Program-made: the position numbers and the translations under genes
Notes under the pieces: model-generated
Databases searched by the model: none
What the model was told of the DNA's origin: nothing
Seen by the model: the letters and a program-made list of their open reading frames with translations, nothing else
Part shown: positions 52,897 through 61,593 of the stretch, piece by piece
How the letters are laid out: every line of letters starts with the position of its first letter
How positions within the stretch are numbered: the stretch's first letter is position 1
Source: Bacteroidota bacterium
GTDB lineage: Bacteria > Bacteroidota > Bacteroidia > Palsa-948
Reading direction: 5' to 3'
Assembly: GCA_003164895.1 (NCBI GenBank)
Contig: PLUL01000010.1
Span: forward strand, 59,978-123,977
DNA length: 64,000 nucleotides

Positions 52897-55515
52897 ATGG
52901 CAAAAAATCTTGTAATAGTTGAGTCACCTGCAAAGGCAAAGACCATTGGAAAATTTTTAGGTGATGAATATATTGTGAAATCGAGCATAGGTCACATCCG
53001 CGATCTTCCTAAAAAAGAAATGGGCGTGGATGTTGAAAAAGGATTCGAACCCGCGTACATTATATCCCCTGAAAAAAAACAAGTAGTCAGTGAGCTGAAG
53101 AAACTTGCAAAGGATTCTGAAATAGTATGGCTCGCAACGGACGAGGACCGAGAAGGAGAAGCCATTGCGTGGCATCTGCTGGAAGCACTTGATCTCAACG
53201 AGAAAAAAACCAGACGCATAGTTTATCATGAGATCACAAAAACCGCAATTCAAGAAGCATTTGCTAGTCCACGCAGCATCGATAGAAATTTAGTAGATGC
53301 CCAACAGGCGCGCAGAGTGTTGGATCGTTTGGTTGGATATGAACTTTCTCCGATCCTTTGGAAAAAAGTAAGACCGTCACTTTCTGCAGGCAGAGTACAA
53401 TCAGTTTCTGTTCGACTTTTGGTAGAGCGCGAAAGAGAGATTAACGCTTTCCAAATCACATCCTATTATAAGGTATCAGGCATTTTTACCGTTAAGGACG
53501 AAAATGGAAAAGTTACTACGCTCAAAGCAGACCTTTCTGAAAAATTAAAATCAGAAAAAGAAGCAAATGACTTATTGAATAAATTGAATGGCGCGAATTT
53601 CTCTATCAAGAATATTGAAAAGAAACCGTCCCGTAGAACTCCGGCTGCACCATTCACCACTTCCACTTTGCAACAGGAAGCAAGCAGGAAACTTGGTTTT
53701 TCTGTTTCTAACACCATGCGTGTTGCACAAAGTTTGTATGAAGCAGGAAAGATAACTTACATGCGTACCGATTCGGTGAATCTTTCCGGATTTGCACTCA
53801 ACGCTGCGAAAAATGAAATTCAACGAATGTTCGGTGAAGGTTACTGGAAGAAAAGACAATACACTACAAAATCTGCCAACGCACAAGAAGCGCACGAAGC
53901 AATTCGCCCTACTTTTTTTAATAATAAAACAATTGAAGTGGAAGATGACCGCGAACGAAAATTATACGAACTCATTTGGAAAAGAACAGTGGCGTCGCAA
54001 ATGGCAGATGCGGAATTAGAAAAAACCACAATTACTATTTCTCAAAATAAATCGGATGATACATTTCTTGCTCTCGGAGAAATTATTTTGTTTGACGGAT
54101 TCCTGAAAGTATATATGGAAGGAACTGATGAGGAAGAAGAAAACGAAGAAGGAATTCTTCCTGCTGTAACTATCGGTCAGGAAGTTGGCATGAATGAAAT
54201 TTCTGCTACGCAGCGTTTCACTCTTCCGCCTGCGCGATATACTGAAGCAAGTTTGGTAAAAAAATTAGAATCGCTTGGAATCGGTCGTCCTTCAACTTAT
54301 GCGCCAACCATTTCCACTATTATCAAGCGACAATATGTTGACAAAGAAATTCGTGAAGGAAAAGAGAGAAAATATAATGTGCTCACACTAAAAGGTTCTA
54401 CAGTATCATCAGAAACAAAATCAGAAATTACCGGAGCAGAAAAAGGAAAATTATATCCTACCGATATCGGTATTGTGGTAAATGATTTTTTGGAAAAATA
54501 TTTTCCGCAGATCATGGATTATAATTTCACGGCTTATGTTGAAAAAGAGTTTGACGAAATTGCCGAAGGAAGAATGTCGTGGAAAGATATGATGAAGGAA
54601 TTTTATGTTCCTTTTCATAAAACAGTAGAGAGTACAACTGAGGATTCGGAAAGAGCATCGGGCGAACGCATATTAGGAAAAGATCCGAAATCGGGAAGAG
54701 ATATTCTTGTTCGCGTTGGAAGATTTGGACCGATGGCGCAGATTGGTCTTCAAGACGATAAAGAAAAACAAAAATATGCTTCACTTCGTCCGGGACAAAG
54801 AATTGATACCATCACGCTGGAAGAAGCGCTTGATCTTTTCAAACTTCCGCGCAATATCGGTCAATACGAAGGCGAAGACATGATCATCAGTATCGGAAGA
54901 TTTGGTCCGTATATAAAACACAAAGGAGTATTTACTTCACTTCCAAAAACAGAAGACCCTTACACGGTAAGTTTGGAACGCATCATAGAATTCATGAAAG
55001 GACCGCGTTTACCAAGAGTAATCGGGCAGTATGAAGGAAAAGATGTTATTGCCGCAAAAGGTTTTTTTGGAAATTATCTGAAGTACGAAGCAACCAACGC
55101 TCCGCTGCCAAAACAATACGACCCATTTACAGTTACGTTGGAAGAAGCCATTCCGTTGGTGAAAACCAAAATGGAAAAAGATTTGGCGAAGCATATCAAA
55201 TCATGGCCCGACGAAGACAGGCGCGTGAAGGTGGTTTATGACAGATGGAAAAATCCTTCCATTCAGGCGGGAAAAAAATTCTTCAGAATTCCTAAAGAAA
55301 AAACTCCTGAGGAACTTACGCTCGAGGAATGTTTGGTGATTGCAGGATTTAAAAAAGCGAAGAAAGAAAAAAAGTTAAAAGTTAAAAGTGAGAAGTTAAA
55401 AGTGAAGGCAGGCAAGGCGCAAGAGAAGAAACCGTCTGTCTCCAAACCCCGAACTTCAAACTCCAAACTAAAAGTGGTGAAAGCGAAAAGGAAGTTTGTG
55501 GGGAAAAGGAAATAA
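52897..55515 (+). CDS. topA: DNA topoisomerase I with basic tail
   Basis: 872 residues. A Toprim domain (VIVESPAKAKTIGKFLG, LATDEDREGEAIAWHL), the catalytic Tyr288 in YMRTDSVNLS, and repeated C-terminal units around GRFGPYIKHKG (three to four copies, without zinc Cys) are present. It relaxes negative supercoils. The tail after residue 815 is Lys-rich; residues 825-836 are encoded by five 7-bp units and a second short heptamer run follows near 55450. The 126 bases after it carry a dispersed repeat. Confidence 0.97.
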   Translation: MAKNLVIVESPAKAKTIGKFLGDEYIVKSSIGHIRDLPKKEMGVDVEKGFEPAYIISPEKKQVVSELKKLAKDSEIVWLATDEDREGEAIAWHLLEALDLNEKKTRRIVYHEITKTAIQEAFASPRSIDRNLVDAQQARRVLDRLVGYELSPILWKKVRPSLSAGRVQSVSVRLLVEREREINAFQITSYYKVSGIFTVKDENGKVTTLKADLSEKLKSEKEANDLLNKLNGANFSIKNIEKKPSRRTPAAPFTTSTLQQEASRKLGFSVSNTMRVAQSLYEAGKITYMRTDSVNLSGFALNAAKNEIQRMFGEGYWKKRQYTTKSANAQEAHEAIRPTFFNNKTIEVEDDRERKLYELIWKRTVASQMADAELEKTTITISQNKSDDTFLALGEIILFDGFLKVYMEGTDEEEENEEGILPAVTIGQEVGMNEISATQRFTLPPARYTEASLVKKLESLGIGRPSTYAPTISTIIKRQYVDKEIREGKERKYNVLTLKGSTVSSETKSEITGAEKGKLYPTDIGIVVNDFLEKYFPQIMDYNFTAYVEKEFDEIAEGRMSWKDMMKEFYVPFHKTVESTTEDSERASGERILGKDPKSGRDILVRVGRFGPMAQIGLQDDKEKQKYASLRPGQRIDTITLEEALDLFKLPRNIGQYEGEDMIISIGRFGPYIKHKGVFTSLPKTEDPYTVSLERIIEFMKGPRLPRVIGQYEGKDVIAAKGFFGNYLKYEATNAPLPKQYDPFTVTLEEAIPLVKTKMEKDLAKHIKSWPDEDRRVKVVYDRWKNPSIQAGKKFFRIPKEKTPEELTLEECLVIAGFKKAKKEKKLKVKSEKLKVKAGKAQEKKPSVSKPRTSNSKLKVVKAKRKFVGKRK
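55371..55405 (+). repeat. Heptanucleotide repeat AAAGTTA/AAAGTGA x5 in topA
   Basis: AAAGTTA, AAAGTTA, AAAGTGA, GAAGTTA, AAAGTGA in tandem, encoding KLKVKSEKLKVK. It is the same heptamer as the intergenic copy at 43575. A further run CGAACTT, CAAACTC, CAAACTA lies near 55450-55470. Confidence 0.8.
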
Positions 55516-55575
55516 TTTTCTTTCAACGAATTTATTCCACCATTCATTTCTCTTCAAAACTCTGTTGATAACTGC

Positions 55576-55602
55576 GATTGCTTTGCTTCGCTTGCAATGA
55601 CG
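55576..55602 (-). repeat. Dispersed repeat, copy 2 (GATTGCTT...CAATGACG)
   Basis: Reverse-complement partner of 31729-31755 (23 of 27 identical), in the gap between topA and the arginase-family gene. After it a TAATTTTG box (55610-55617) could start the next gene's message. Confidence 0.7.
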
Positions 55603-55609
55603 CAGCACT

Positions 55610-55617
55610 TAATTTTG
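55610..55617 (+). promoter_or_regulatory. -7 box TAATTTTG before the arginase-family gene
   Basis: Perfect TAnnTTTG, 24 bases before the GTG at 55642. Confidence 0.4.
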
Positions 55618-55641
55618 CAGTGTAACTTTTAACTTTTTTCT

Positions 55642-56814
55642 GTGGAAGATATATCTCAATTTTTTGCTCCTATTGATATTGAAGGAACAACTGAGTTTCC
55701 CGAAAACACATTGGGAACTTCTATCCGAAAATATCTTACAGGAAAACCATTTCCTGAATTAAAAGGAGTTCACCTTGCCATTATCGGCATAGAAGAAGAC
55801 AGGCGCGCAGTAAATAACGAAGGATGCGGTGAAGCGGCAGATGCGATTCGTCCGTATTTGTACAATCTTTTCAAAGGAAGTTACAAACCGCGAATTGCTG
55901 ACCTTGGAAATATAAAACAAGGACACGCAGTGAAAGATTCTTATTTCGCGCTCACTTCGGCTTGCCACGAACTGATAAAAAATAAAATTATTCCCATCGT
56001 TATTGGCGGCGGACAGGATTTAACTTTTCCCATTTACAAAGCATTTGATAAAATTGAACCAACCATCAATTTGGTGGATGTGGATGCAAAGTTTGATATT
56101 GGCGGACCGGATTCAGAATTTAATTCTTCCGCCTATCTTGGAAAAATAATTCTTCATCAGCCGAACATACTTTTCAATTACAGCAATATCGGTTATCAAA
56201 CTTATTTTGTTCCGCAAAAAGAAATTGAACTTTTTCATAAACTTTATTTTGACGCGTATCGTTTGGGAAATGTTCGCAGCGAAATGGAAGAAGTGGAACC
56301 AATAGTTCGCGCTGCCGATTTGCTTTCGTTTGATATTTCCGCTATTCGAATGAGTGATGCACCTGGAAATGGAAACGCATCACCCAACGGATTTTACGGA
56401 GAGGAAGCCTGTCAGATAACCCGTTATGCCGGACTAAGCGATAAGCTAAGCGCGATCGGATTTTTTGAAATCAATCCTAAAAAAGATAAACGTGGACAAA
56501 CAGCGCATCTGGTGGCGCAAATGATTTGGTATTTCATTGAAGGATATTATAAACGCTATTCGGATTTTCCATTTAGAAAAAAATCGGATTATCTAAAATA
56601 TCGTGTTTCTATCAAAGACCATAAAAATGAAATTGTGTTTTACAAATCAAAACGCTCCGACCGCTGGTGGATGGAAGTTCCTTATCCTGCACAGAAAAAA
56701 TTGAGATTCGAACGCCATTGCCTTGTTCCGTGTTCCTATAAAGATTATGAAGCTGCCACAAAGGAAGAAGTTCCTGACCGTTGGTGGCAATCTTACCAGA
56801 AGTTAGTTTCATAA
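55642..56814 (+). CDS. Arginase-family protein with degraded metal site (probable pseudoenzyme)
   Basis: 390 residues from a GTG. The ureohydrolase fold is recognisable (IPIVIGGGQDLTFP, LVDVDAKFDIGG, LLSFDISAIRMSDAPG), and such proteins are often annotated as formimidoylglutamase. Three metal-site positions differ from active enzymes: Gln125 where GGDH/GGGHD has His, Lys150 where DAHxD has His, and Ser233 where SFDxD has the second Asp. Loss of Mn binding is therefore likely. As I recall, Flavobacterium-type genomes keep this gene between topA and gldKLMN, which links it to T9SS; here topA is upstream but a sigma factor follows. Function unknown. Confidence 0.75.
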   Translation: MEDISQFFAPIDIEGTTEFPENTLGTSIRKYLTGKPFPELKGVHLAIIGIEEDRRAVNNEGCGEAADAIRPYLYNLFKGSYKPRIADLGNIKQGHAVKDSYFALTSACHELIKNKIIPIVIGGGQDLTFPIYKAFDKIEPTINLVDVDAKFDIGGPDSEFNSSAYLGKIILHQPNILFNYSNIGYQTYFVPQKEIELFHKLYFDAYRLGNVRSEMEEVEPIVRAADLLSFDISAIRMSDAPGNGNASPNGFYGEEACQITRYAGLSDKLSAIGFFEINPKKDKRGQTAHLVAQMIWYFIEGYYKRYSDFPFRKKSDYLKYRVSIKDHKNEIVFYKSKRSDRWWMEVPYPAQKKLRFERHCLVPCSYKDYEAATKEEVPDRWWQSYQKLVS

Positions 56815-56903
56815 ACTTTCCATTATTTTACCTTCGGTTTAGCATTTTTGTAATAAAATTGCTAAAAGTTTGATTTATAAGCATCTATTTACGTCCTTTG
56901 GGC

Positions 56904-56919
56904 TGCAATAATTATTGCA
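56904..56919. promoter_or_regulatory. Perfect 16-bp palindrome, possible operator
   Basis: TGCAATAATTATTGCA is its own reverse complement. It lies 49 bases before the sigma-factor ATG and directly after TTTG (56897-56900), which stands 24 bases after another TTTG (56869-56872). It therefore sits where transcription might start, a fitting place for a dimeric repressor or activator. No T run follows, so it is not a terminator. Confidence 0.5.
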
Positions 56920-56968
56920 ATAACAGGCAACCTTTTATAAAAATTACGTCATACTGATACTTGAGGCG

Positions 56969-57538
56969 ATGAACGACACGAATAAAGAACCGTTATTTGA
57001 AATTATTGAAGGTTGTGTTAGAGGCGACAGCAAATGCCAGGAAATCATCTACCAAAAATTTTATGGAAAGATGCTTGGGGTTTGCATGAGGTATTCAAAA
57101 GACAGAGAAGAAGCCCGTGATATTTTGCAGGATGGTTTTGTAAAAGTATTCATCAACATAAAAAAATATGGCGGCAAGGGTTCTTTTGAAGGATGGATTC
57201 GCAAAGTAATAGTAAACACAGCCCTTGATTTTTTAAGGAAAAGCAAACAATTGATTCAATATGCCAATTCTGATTATGTAGAAAGAAATGCGGAAGAAAT
57301 AAAAGAAGAAGAAAACAACGATTATATAAACATCAGCACAGAAGAAATAATGAAAGCAGTTCAACAATTACCAACCGCCTACCGCACCGTATTCAATATG
57401 TTTGTGGTGGATGGATTTACGCACAAAGAAATTGCCGAACAATTAGGAATCAATGACGGAACCTCAAAATCAAATTTATCAAAAGCAAAAATGCACCTGA
57501 AAAAAATATTAATTAAAAAAATGATTTCACCGATATAA
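56969..57538 (+). CDS. ECF-type RNA polymerase sigma factor
   Basis: 189 residues. The sigma region 2 core is YSKDREEARDILQDGFVKVF with GSFEGWIRKVIVNTALDFLRK, and region 4 is QLPTAYRTVFNMFVVDGFTHKEIAEQLGINDGTSKSNLSKAK with its helix-turn-helix. It would direct RNA polymerase to a small set of promoters. The next gene, 75 bases on, encodes a membrane protein with an anti-sigma-like start, so the pair probably forms a signalling unit controlling itself and the adhesins downstream. Confidence 0.92.
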   Translation: MNDTNKEPLFEIIEGCVRGDSKCQEIIYQKFYGKMLGVCMRYSKDREEARDILQDGFVKVFINIKKYGGKGSFEGWIRKVIVNTALDFLRKSKQLIQYANSDYVERNAEEIKEEENNDYINISTEEIMKAVQQLPTAYRTVFNMFVVDGFTHKEIAEQLGINDGTSKSNLSKAKMHLKKILIKKMISPI

Positions 57539-57546
57539 AAACCAAC

Positions 57547-57600
57547 GATTACACAGATAAAATCCCATCGGTGTAATCATGTATTAAAATCTGTGTAATC
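57547..57600. repeat. GATTACACAGAT / ATCGGTGTAATC / ATCTGTGTAATC repeat cluster
   Basis: Three 12-base words between the sigma factor and its neighbour: GATTACACAGAT at 57547-57558, ATCGGTGTAATC at 57567-57578 and ATCTGTGTAATC at 57589-57600. The first can pair with the second (one mismatch, 8-base loop) or perfectly with the third (30-base loop), so two exclusive hairpins are possible. Confidence 0.65.
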
Positions 57601-57613
57601 TAAGAATAAGAAA

Positions 57614-58831
57614 ATGAACAACCCGTTTGAACAACATATAAAACAATCGCTTGAAAATTACGAAGCGAAGTACAATCCTGCCGATTGGTCTGATTTGCAG
57701 AACAAGTTGAGTAAAGCCAAAGCAGGAAAGTCAAGTATTGGCAAAGGATTGATGATTGCCGCATCTATTGTCATAGTGGCAGGAGCTATTTATTATTTCA
57801 GCGCTTCTGATTCAAAAAATAATAAACCGCAAAATTCAGTTGTTGCTTCTCAAAATATTATTCAGAATGAAGTAAAAGAAAATCCGATTCAAAAAAATCA
57901 GGCGGAAATCAGTCATCCTTTATCGGTAATCGGTGAAAATTCAAGCAAAGAAAAAACAGTTGTTACTGCTGCGCCTGAAAACAAAACCGCTTCTACTGAA
58001 AAAACAGAAACGCAGGAGACAAAAAACATTACCGAAAATAAATCTAATAATCCGCAGCAGGTTCAGCCATCAAATATTTCTTCTCCAAAAGCAACATTTC
58101 ACGCAGACATGAATAAAGTTTGCGAAGGATCATCCGTGCAATTTACGTCTGATAACAATGAGGTTGAATGCACTTACCATTGGAATTTCGGAGATGGAGA
58201 AACTTCTATGGAACAAAACCCAAAGCACATTTATAACACTGCGGGCAATTATTCTGTGAAACTTTTGGTTGCCTCGATTAAAGACAAAAAATCGGATGAA
58301 CAGAAAAATACAATTACCGTTTCACCTGCTCCTGAAGTTAAAATGAATTTCTCCGCTTCGGATGATAATAGTCTCTCCGTTAACTTTGATGCAAATGCGG
58401 AAAATATTACCGAATGGAAATGGAATTTCGGCGACAAGCAAAATGCTGATGAACAAAATCCCGCACACACTTATAATAAGAAAGGAAACTATCAGGTTTC
58501 TGTTACAGCAAAAAATTCTTTTGGATGCATAACCACCGCTAAACAAAATGTCAATGTTGAGTACAATTTGCTGGCTCCCACAGGATTTAGCCCTAACGGT
58601 GATGGATTAAACGACACTTGGATTCCTAAAGCATTATTAGTAGGTGATCAAATTTTTACGCTTACAATTTATAATAAATCAGGGAATCCAGTTTGCACTA
58701 TCACCGATAAGATTCATCCTTGGGAGGGACAAAACACACACGTTGGCGATACATTTATCTGGAAAGCAGTTGTAAAAGATAAAAACGGGGAGGAATCAAA
58801 TTATAAAGGACTCATTACTATAGCACCATAA
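57614..58831 (+). CDS. Membrane-anchored PKD protein with anti-sigma-like start and type B C-terminus
   Basis: 405 residues. The cytoplasmic start (residues 1-44, with HIKQSLENYEAKYNPADWSDL) resembles the short N-terminal domain of Bacteroidota anti-sigma-like proteins, followed by one membrane helix (about 46-66). A Ser/Thr/Asn/Gln-rich linker, two PKD domains (YHWNFGDGETSMEQNP and WKWNFGDKQNADEQNP) and a gliding-type C-terminal domain (FSPNGDGLNDTW) lie outside. A T9SS sorting domain on a protein with an uncleaved anchor is odd; it may sense rather than travel. Gene order after an ECF sigma factor supports an anti-sigma role, which is inference. Confidence 0.75.
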   Translation: MNNPFEQHIKQSLENYEAKYNPADWSDLQNKLSKAKAGKSSIGKGLMIAASIVIVAGAIYYFSASDSKNNKPQNSVVASQNIIQNEVKENPIQKNQAEISHPLSVIGENSSKEKTVVTAAPENKTASTEKTETQETKNITENKSNNPQQVQPSNISSPKATFHADMNKVCEGSSVQFTSDNNEVECTYHWNFGDGETSMEQNPKHIYNTAGNYSVKLLVASIKDKKSDEQKNTITVSPAPEVKMNFSASDDNSLSVNFDANAENITEWKWNFGDKQNADEQNPAHTYNKKGNYQVSVTAKNSFGCITTAKQNVNVEYNLLAPTGFSPNGDGLNDTWIPKALLVGDQIFTLTIYNKSGNPVCTITDKIHPWEGQNTHVGDTFIWKAVVKDKNGEESNYKGLITIAP

Positions 58832-58848
58832 AAGATGTGTACAATAAT

Positions 58849-58879
58849 TTTGTTTTTATCATTAGAAATTTTACCTTTG
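58849..58879 (+). promoter_or_regulatory. Promoter TTTG-N19-TACCTTTG
   Basis: TTTG at 58849-58852, 19 bases, and TACCTTTG at 58872-58879 make a complete Bacteroidota housekeeping-type promoter 32 bases before the ATG at 58912. The large adhesin can therefore be transcribed without the local sigma factor. Confidence 0.7.
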
Positions 58880-58911
58880 TTTCCCCTTAAAAAGGCAAAT
58901 ACAAACCTCAA

Positions 58912-61518
58912 ATGAAAAAATATATATTATCTGTTTTTTCGCTGCTCTTTTTAACTTTTTTTTCTTTTCATTTTTTGGTTGCACAACAAGTGCAGTATAA
59001 AGAAAAACAGTTAGAAATTACCAAACACAATACGGATAGAATGGACGAAGCCACCCTTCGTGCAGACATGAAATCTGATGGACTATCCGATCCGATGATA
59101 GATAAATTAATTGCCCAGCGTAAACTTTGGGAACAACAGGGAAGAAATGTTTCATGGACAAGTGCAAGAAACGCACAGCCGCCTGTTGTGAATGCTCCTT
59201 GCAATGGTTTAGGTGTTGAAGGTGGATGGGGTGCCTGGTTATGGCAAGAAGGAACTAACAGCGGCGGGAATCCTCCTACATGGGTTGGTTCGCCTGCTGC
59301 TAATCCGGCTTCTGCTCCCGTTCTCGGCTCAATGACTGGTCCGGGATTTGCCATTACAAGCGGCACAGGAATTGACCCTAATACTCCAGGTCCTAATCCT
59401 GGTGATCCAAAACTTCCTTTCGTGTGCCCGGGTTTCGGCAATAATTCTATACAACTTGGTGATGTTTGTGGTGCCGGTCTTTTTGGTGGCTCACCTGTAA
59501 ATTCCAATGTGCAACAACTCACTTATCCACTCACTGTTACAGCACAAGACACCAATTTTATTTATTCTTATGCCATTGTGATTGAAGATCCAAATGGTGG
59601 ACATACAGCAGCTCAATCCCCCTATGTTGAGTTTGGTATTTATGATGCGAGTGGAACTGCAATACCGTGTTCTTTTCAGCATTATATTGGGGGACCAACT
59701 ATTCCAGGTTTTTATTATGTGAACGGAAATAGTTGTGGTGCTGCAAATGTTGATCAATATAAACCATGGACACTTGTAGGAATAAATCTTTCTGCTTATG
59801 TAGGACAAACTTTAAATGTTGTGATAACCAATGCCGATTGTACTCTTGGTGGTCACTTTGCGTATTCTTATTGGGATTTTTTGTGCGGCACAGCAGCGCT
59901 TTCTGCCGGATGTACCGGCAAACAATCTACCATTTGTGGTCCGTCTGATCCGCAAATAGCATATACCTATCAGTGGTATCACAATGGCAGTGCTATGGCA
60001 GCCCCTCAGGGAACTCAAGAATGCATCACGGTAATTTCTCAACCAAACGATACTTTTTCTGTGGCAGTTCATCAGCCATCGGGATGTAATTTTCACATGG
60101 GATATACTCCTGCATCCATTCAACCGGGTTTCCTGTCAACGGGTAGTTGCGGCATTTATACATATACTGATACCACCAGAACGAGTCCTGCAAATGTTTC
60201 ACTCACAAGCTGGAACTGGAGTTTTCCCGGAGGAACACCAGCCACAGCCACCACTCAATCGGCAACTGTTACTTATACCACGCCTGGAACTTATAGCACC
60301 ACACTTGTTGTTACCTGCTCTGCCGGATGTTCGGATACTGTTAGAAAAACGATTACAGTTAATGCTCTGCCTGTTGCAGCATTTACCAGCAATCCAGCAT
60401 GTTTGGGCAATCCCATTACACTAATAAATGGTTCCATTTACCCTGCAGGAGACCCGATTACTCAATGGGATTGGAGTATTCCCGGAGGAACTCCGGCAAC
60501 TGCCACAGGTACAGTTGTAACAACTACATTCAGCCCGCCTGCCGGTCCGCACACCGTTACGCTTACTGTTACCACTCAGGCAGGATGTAAAGCTTCCGTT
60601 CCTCAGCAGATATTAGTATATGCTCCGCCTGTTGCAGCTTTTTCAGGTGGCGGAGCCGGATGCTCACCTTTATGTGTTACTAATTTTGCAGATCTATCTA
60701 CCTCTGCCAATGGAAATATTACCAATTGGGCTTGGAGTTTTCCGGGTGGATCGCCTTCATCTTTTGCAGGACAAACGCCACCTCAAATTTGTTACAGTGC
60801 TCCCGGCGCTTATGGGGCTTCGCTTATTGTAACTTCAACTTTTGGATGTAAAGACAGTGTTAATATTACGCCTCTGGTGAATGTATATTCATGGCCACAT
60901 GCAGATTTTTGTCTATCACCCAATACGGCACCCGGCACCGATCCTGTGTTCACATTCTGTCCTCTCTGGTCGCCTAATCCGGGTGTATCAAGCTGGGCAT
61001 GGAATTTTGGAGATGGTATAATTGACAGCGTTAATACCAATCCGGTACATTCTTATTCAGCCACGGCTACAGGCAATGATTTTTATAATTACACTATTTG
61101 TTTAAATGTTAAAAATCAATACGGATGCTGGGACAGCGTTTGCAAACCGGTTGAAATACTGCCTGAGTTTGAATTTTATATTCCAAACTCATTTTCTCCG
61201 AATGGCGATAATATCAACGATCTGTTTTTTGGAAAATGCCGTGGAGTGAAAGATTACAACATTTGGGTGTTTGACCGATGGGGAAATAATGTTTGGGATT
61301 GCCATTTTTCAGGAAAAAATACTGACTTTGATAAACCCGGAAGCGATGGAATGTCCGCAAACTGCAAATGGGATGGAGTAGTGGTTAGAGGCGGAATGGA
61401 TTTGAGCGGAGGAAGTGGGAACGCAGTTCTGGAAGATGTTTATGTTTGGAAAGTAAAACTTACGGATGTTTTTGATAAACCGCATAGTTACGTAGGTTCT
61501 GTAACTGTGGTGAAGTAA
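58912..61518 (+). CDS. Large PKD-repeat surface protein, T9SS type B
   Basis: 868 residues. The signal peptide ends in LVAQ. A short helical module (about 40-80, DEATLRADMKSDGLSDPMID) and a Gly/Pro/Asn-rich beta domain (about 95-330) ending in NVVITNADCTLGGHFAYSYWD follow; both recur in the gene at 62041. Four to five PKD-like domains come next (SWNWSFPGGTPATAT, WDWSIPGGTPATAT, WAWSFPGGSPSSF, WAWNFGDGIIDSV). The last 90 residues (FSPNGDNINDLFFG, YNIWVFDRWGNNVWD) are a type B sorting domain. It is a probable cell-surface adhesin. No PorP partner is adjacent. Confidence 0.85.
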   Translation: MKKYILSVFSLLFLTFFSFHFLVAQQVQYKEKQLEITKHNTDRMDEATLRADMKSDGLSDPMIDKLIAQRKLWEQQGRNVSWTSARNAQPPVVNAPCNGLGVEGGWGAWLWQEGTNSGGNPPTWVGSPAANPASAPVLGSMTGPGFAITSGTGIDPNTPGPNPGDPKLPFVCPGFGNNSIQLGDVCGAGLFGGSPVNSNVQQLTYPLTVTAQDTNFIYSYAIVIEDPNGGHTAAQSPYVEFGIYDASGTAIPCSFQHYIGGPTIPGFYYVNGNSCGAANVDQYKPWTLVGINLSAYVGQTLNVVITNADCTLGGHFAYSYWDFLCGTAALSAGCTGKQSTICGPSDPQIAYTYQWYHNGSAMAAPQGTQECITVISQPNDTFSVAVHQPSGCNFHMGYTPASIQPGFLSTGSCGIYTYTDTTRTSPANVSLTSWNWSFPGGTPATATTQSATVTYTTPGTYSTTLVVTCSAGCSDTVRKTITVNALPVAAFTSNPACLGNPITLINGSIYPAGDPITQWDWSIPGGTPATATGTVVTTTFSPPAGPHTVTLTVTTQAGCKASVPQQILVYAPPVAAFSGGGAGCSPLCVTNFADLSTSANGNITNWAWSFPGGSPSSFAGQTPPQICYSAPGAYGASLIVTSTFGCKDSVNITPLVNVYSWPHADFCLSPNTAPGTDPVFTFCPLWSPNPGVSSWAWNFGDGIIDSVNTNPVHSYSATATGNDFYNYTICLNVKNQYGCWDSVCKPVEILPEFEFYIPNSFSPNGDNINDLFFGKCRGVKDYNIWVFDRWGNNVWDCHFSGKNTDFDKPGSDGMSANCKWDGVVVRGGMDLSGGSGNAVLEDVYVWKVKLTDVFDKPHSYVGSVTVVK

Positions 61519-61593
61519 TATAAAGGTGCTTTTTTGAGCTGTTTTAACAACATGACACAAGAATATGTCATAATACAAAGTATGAATACTGAT

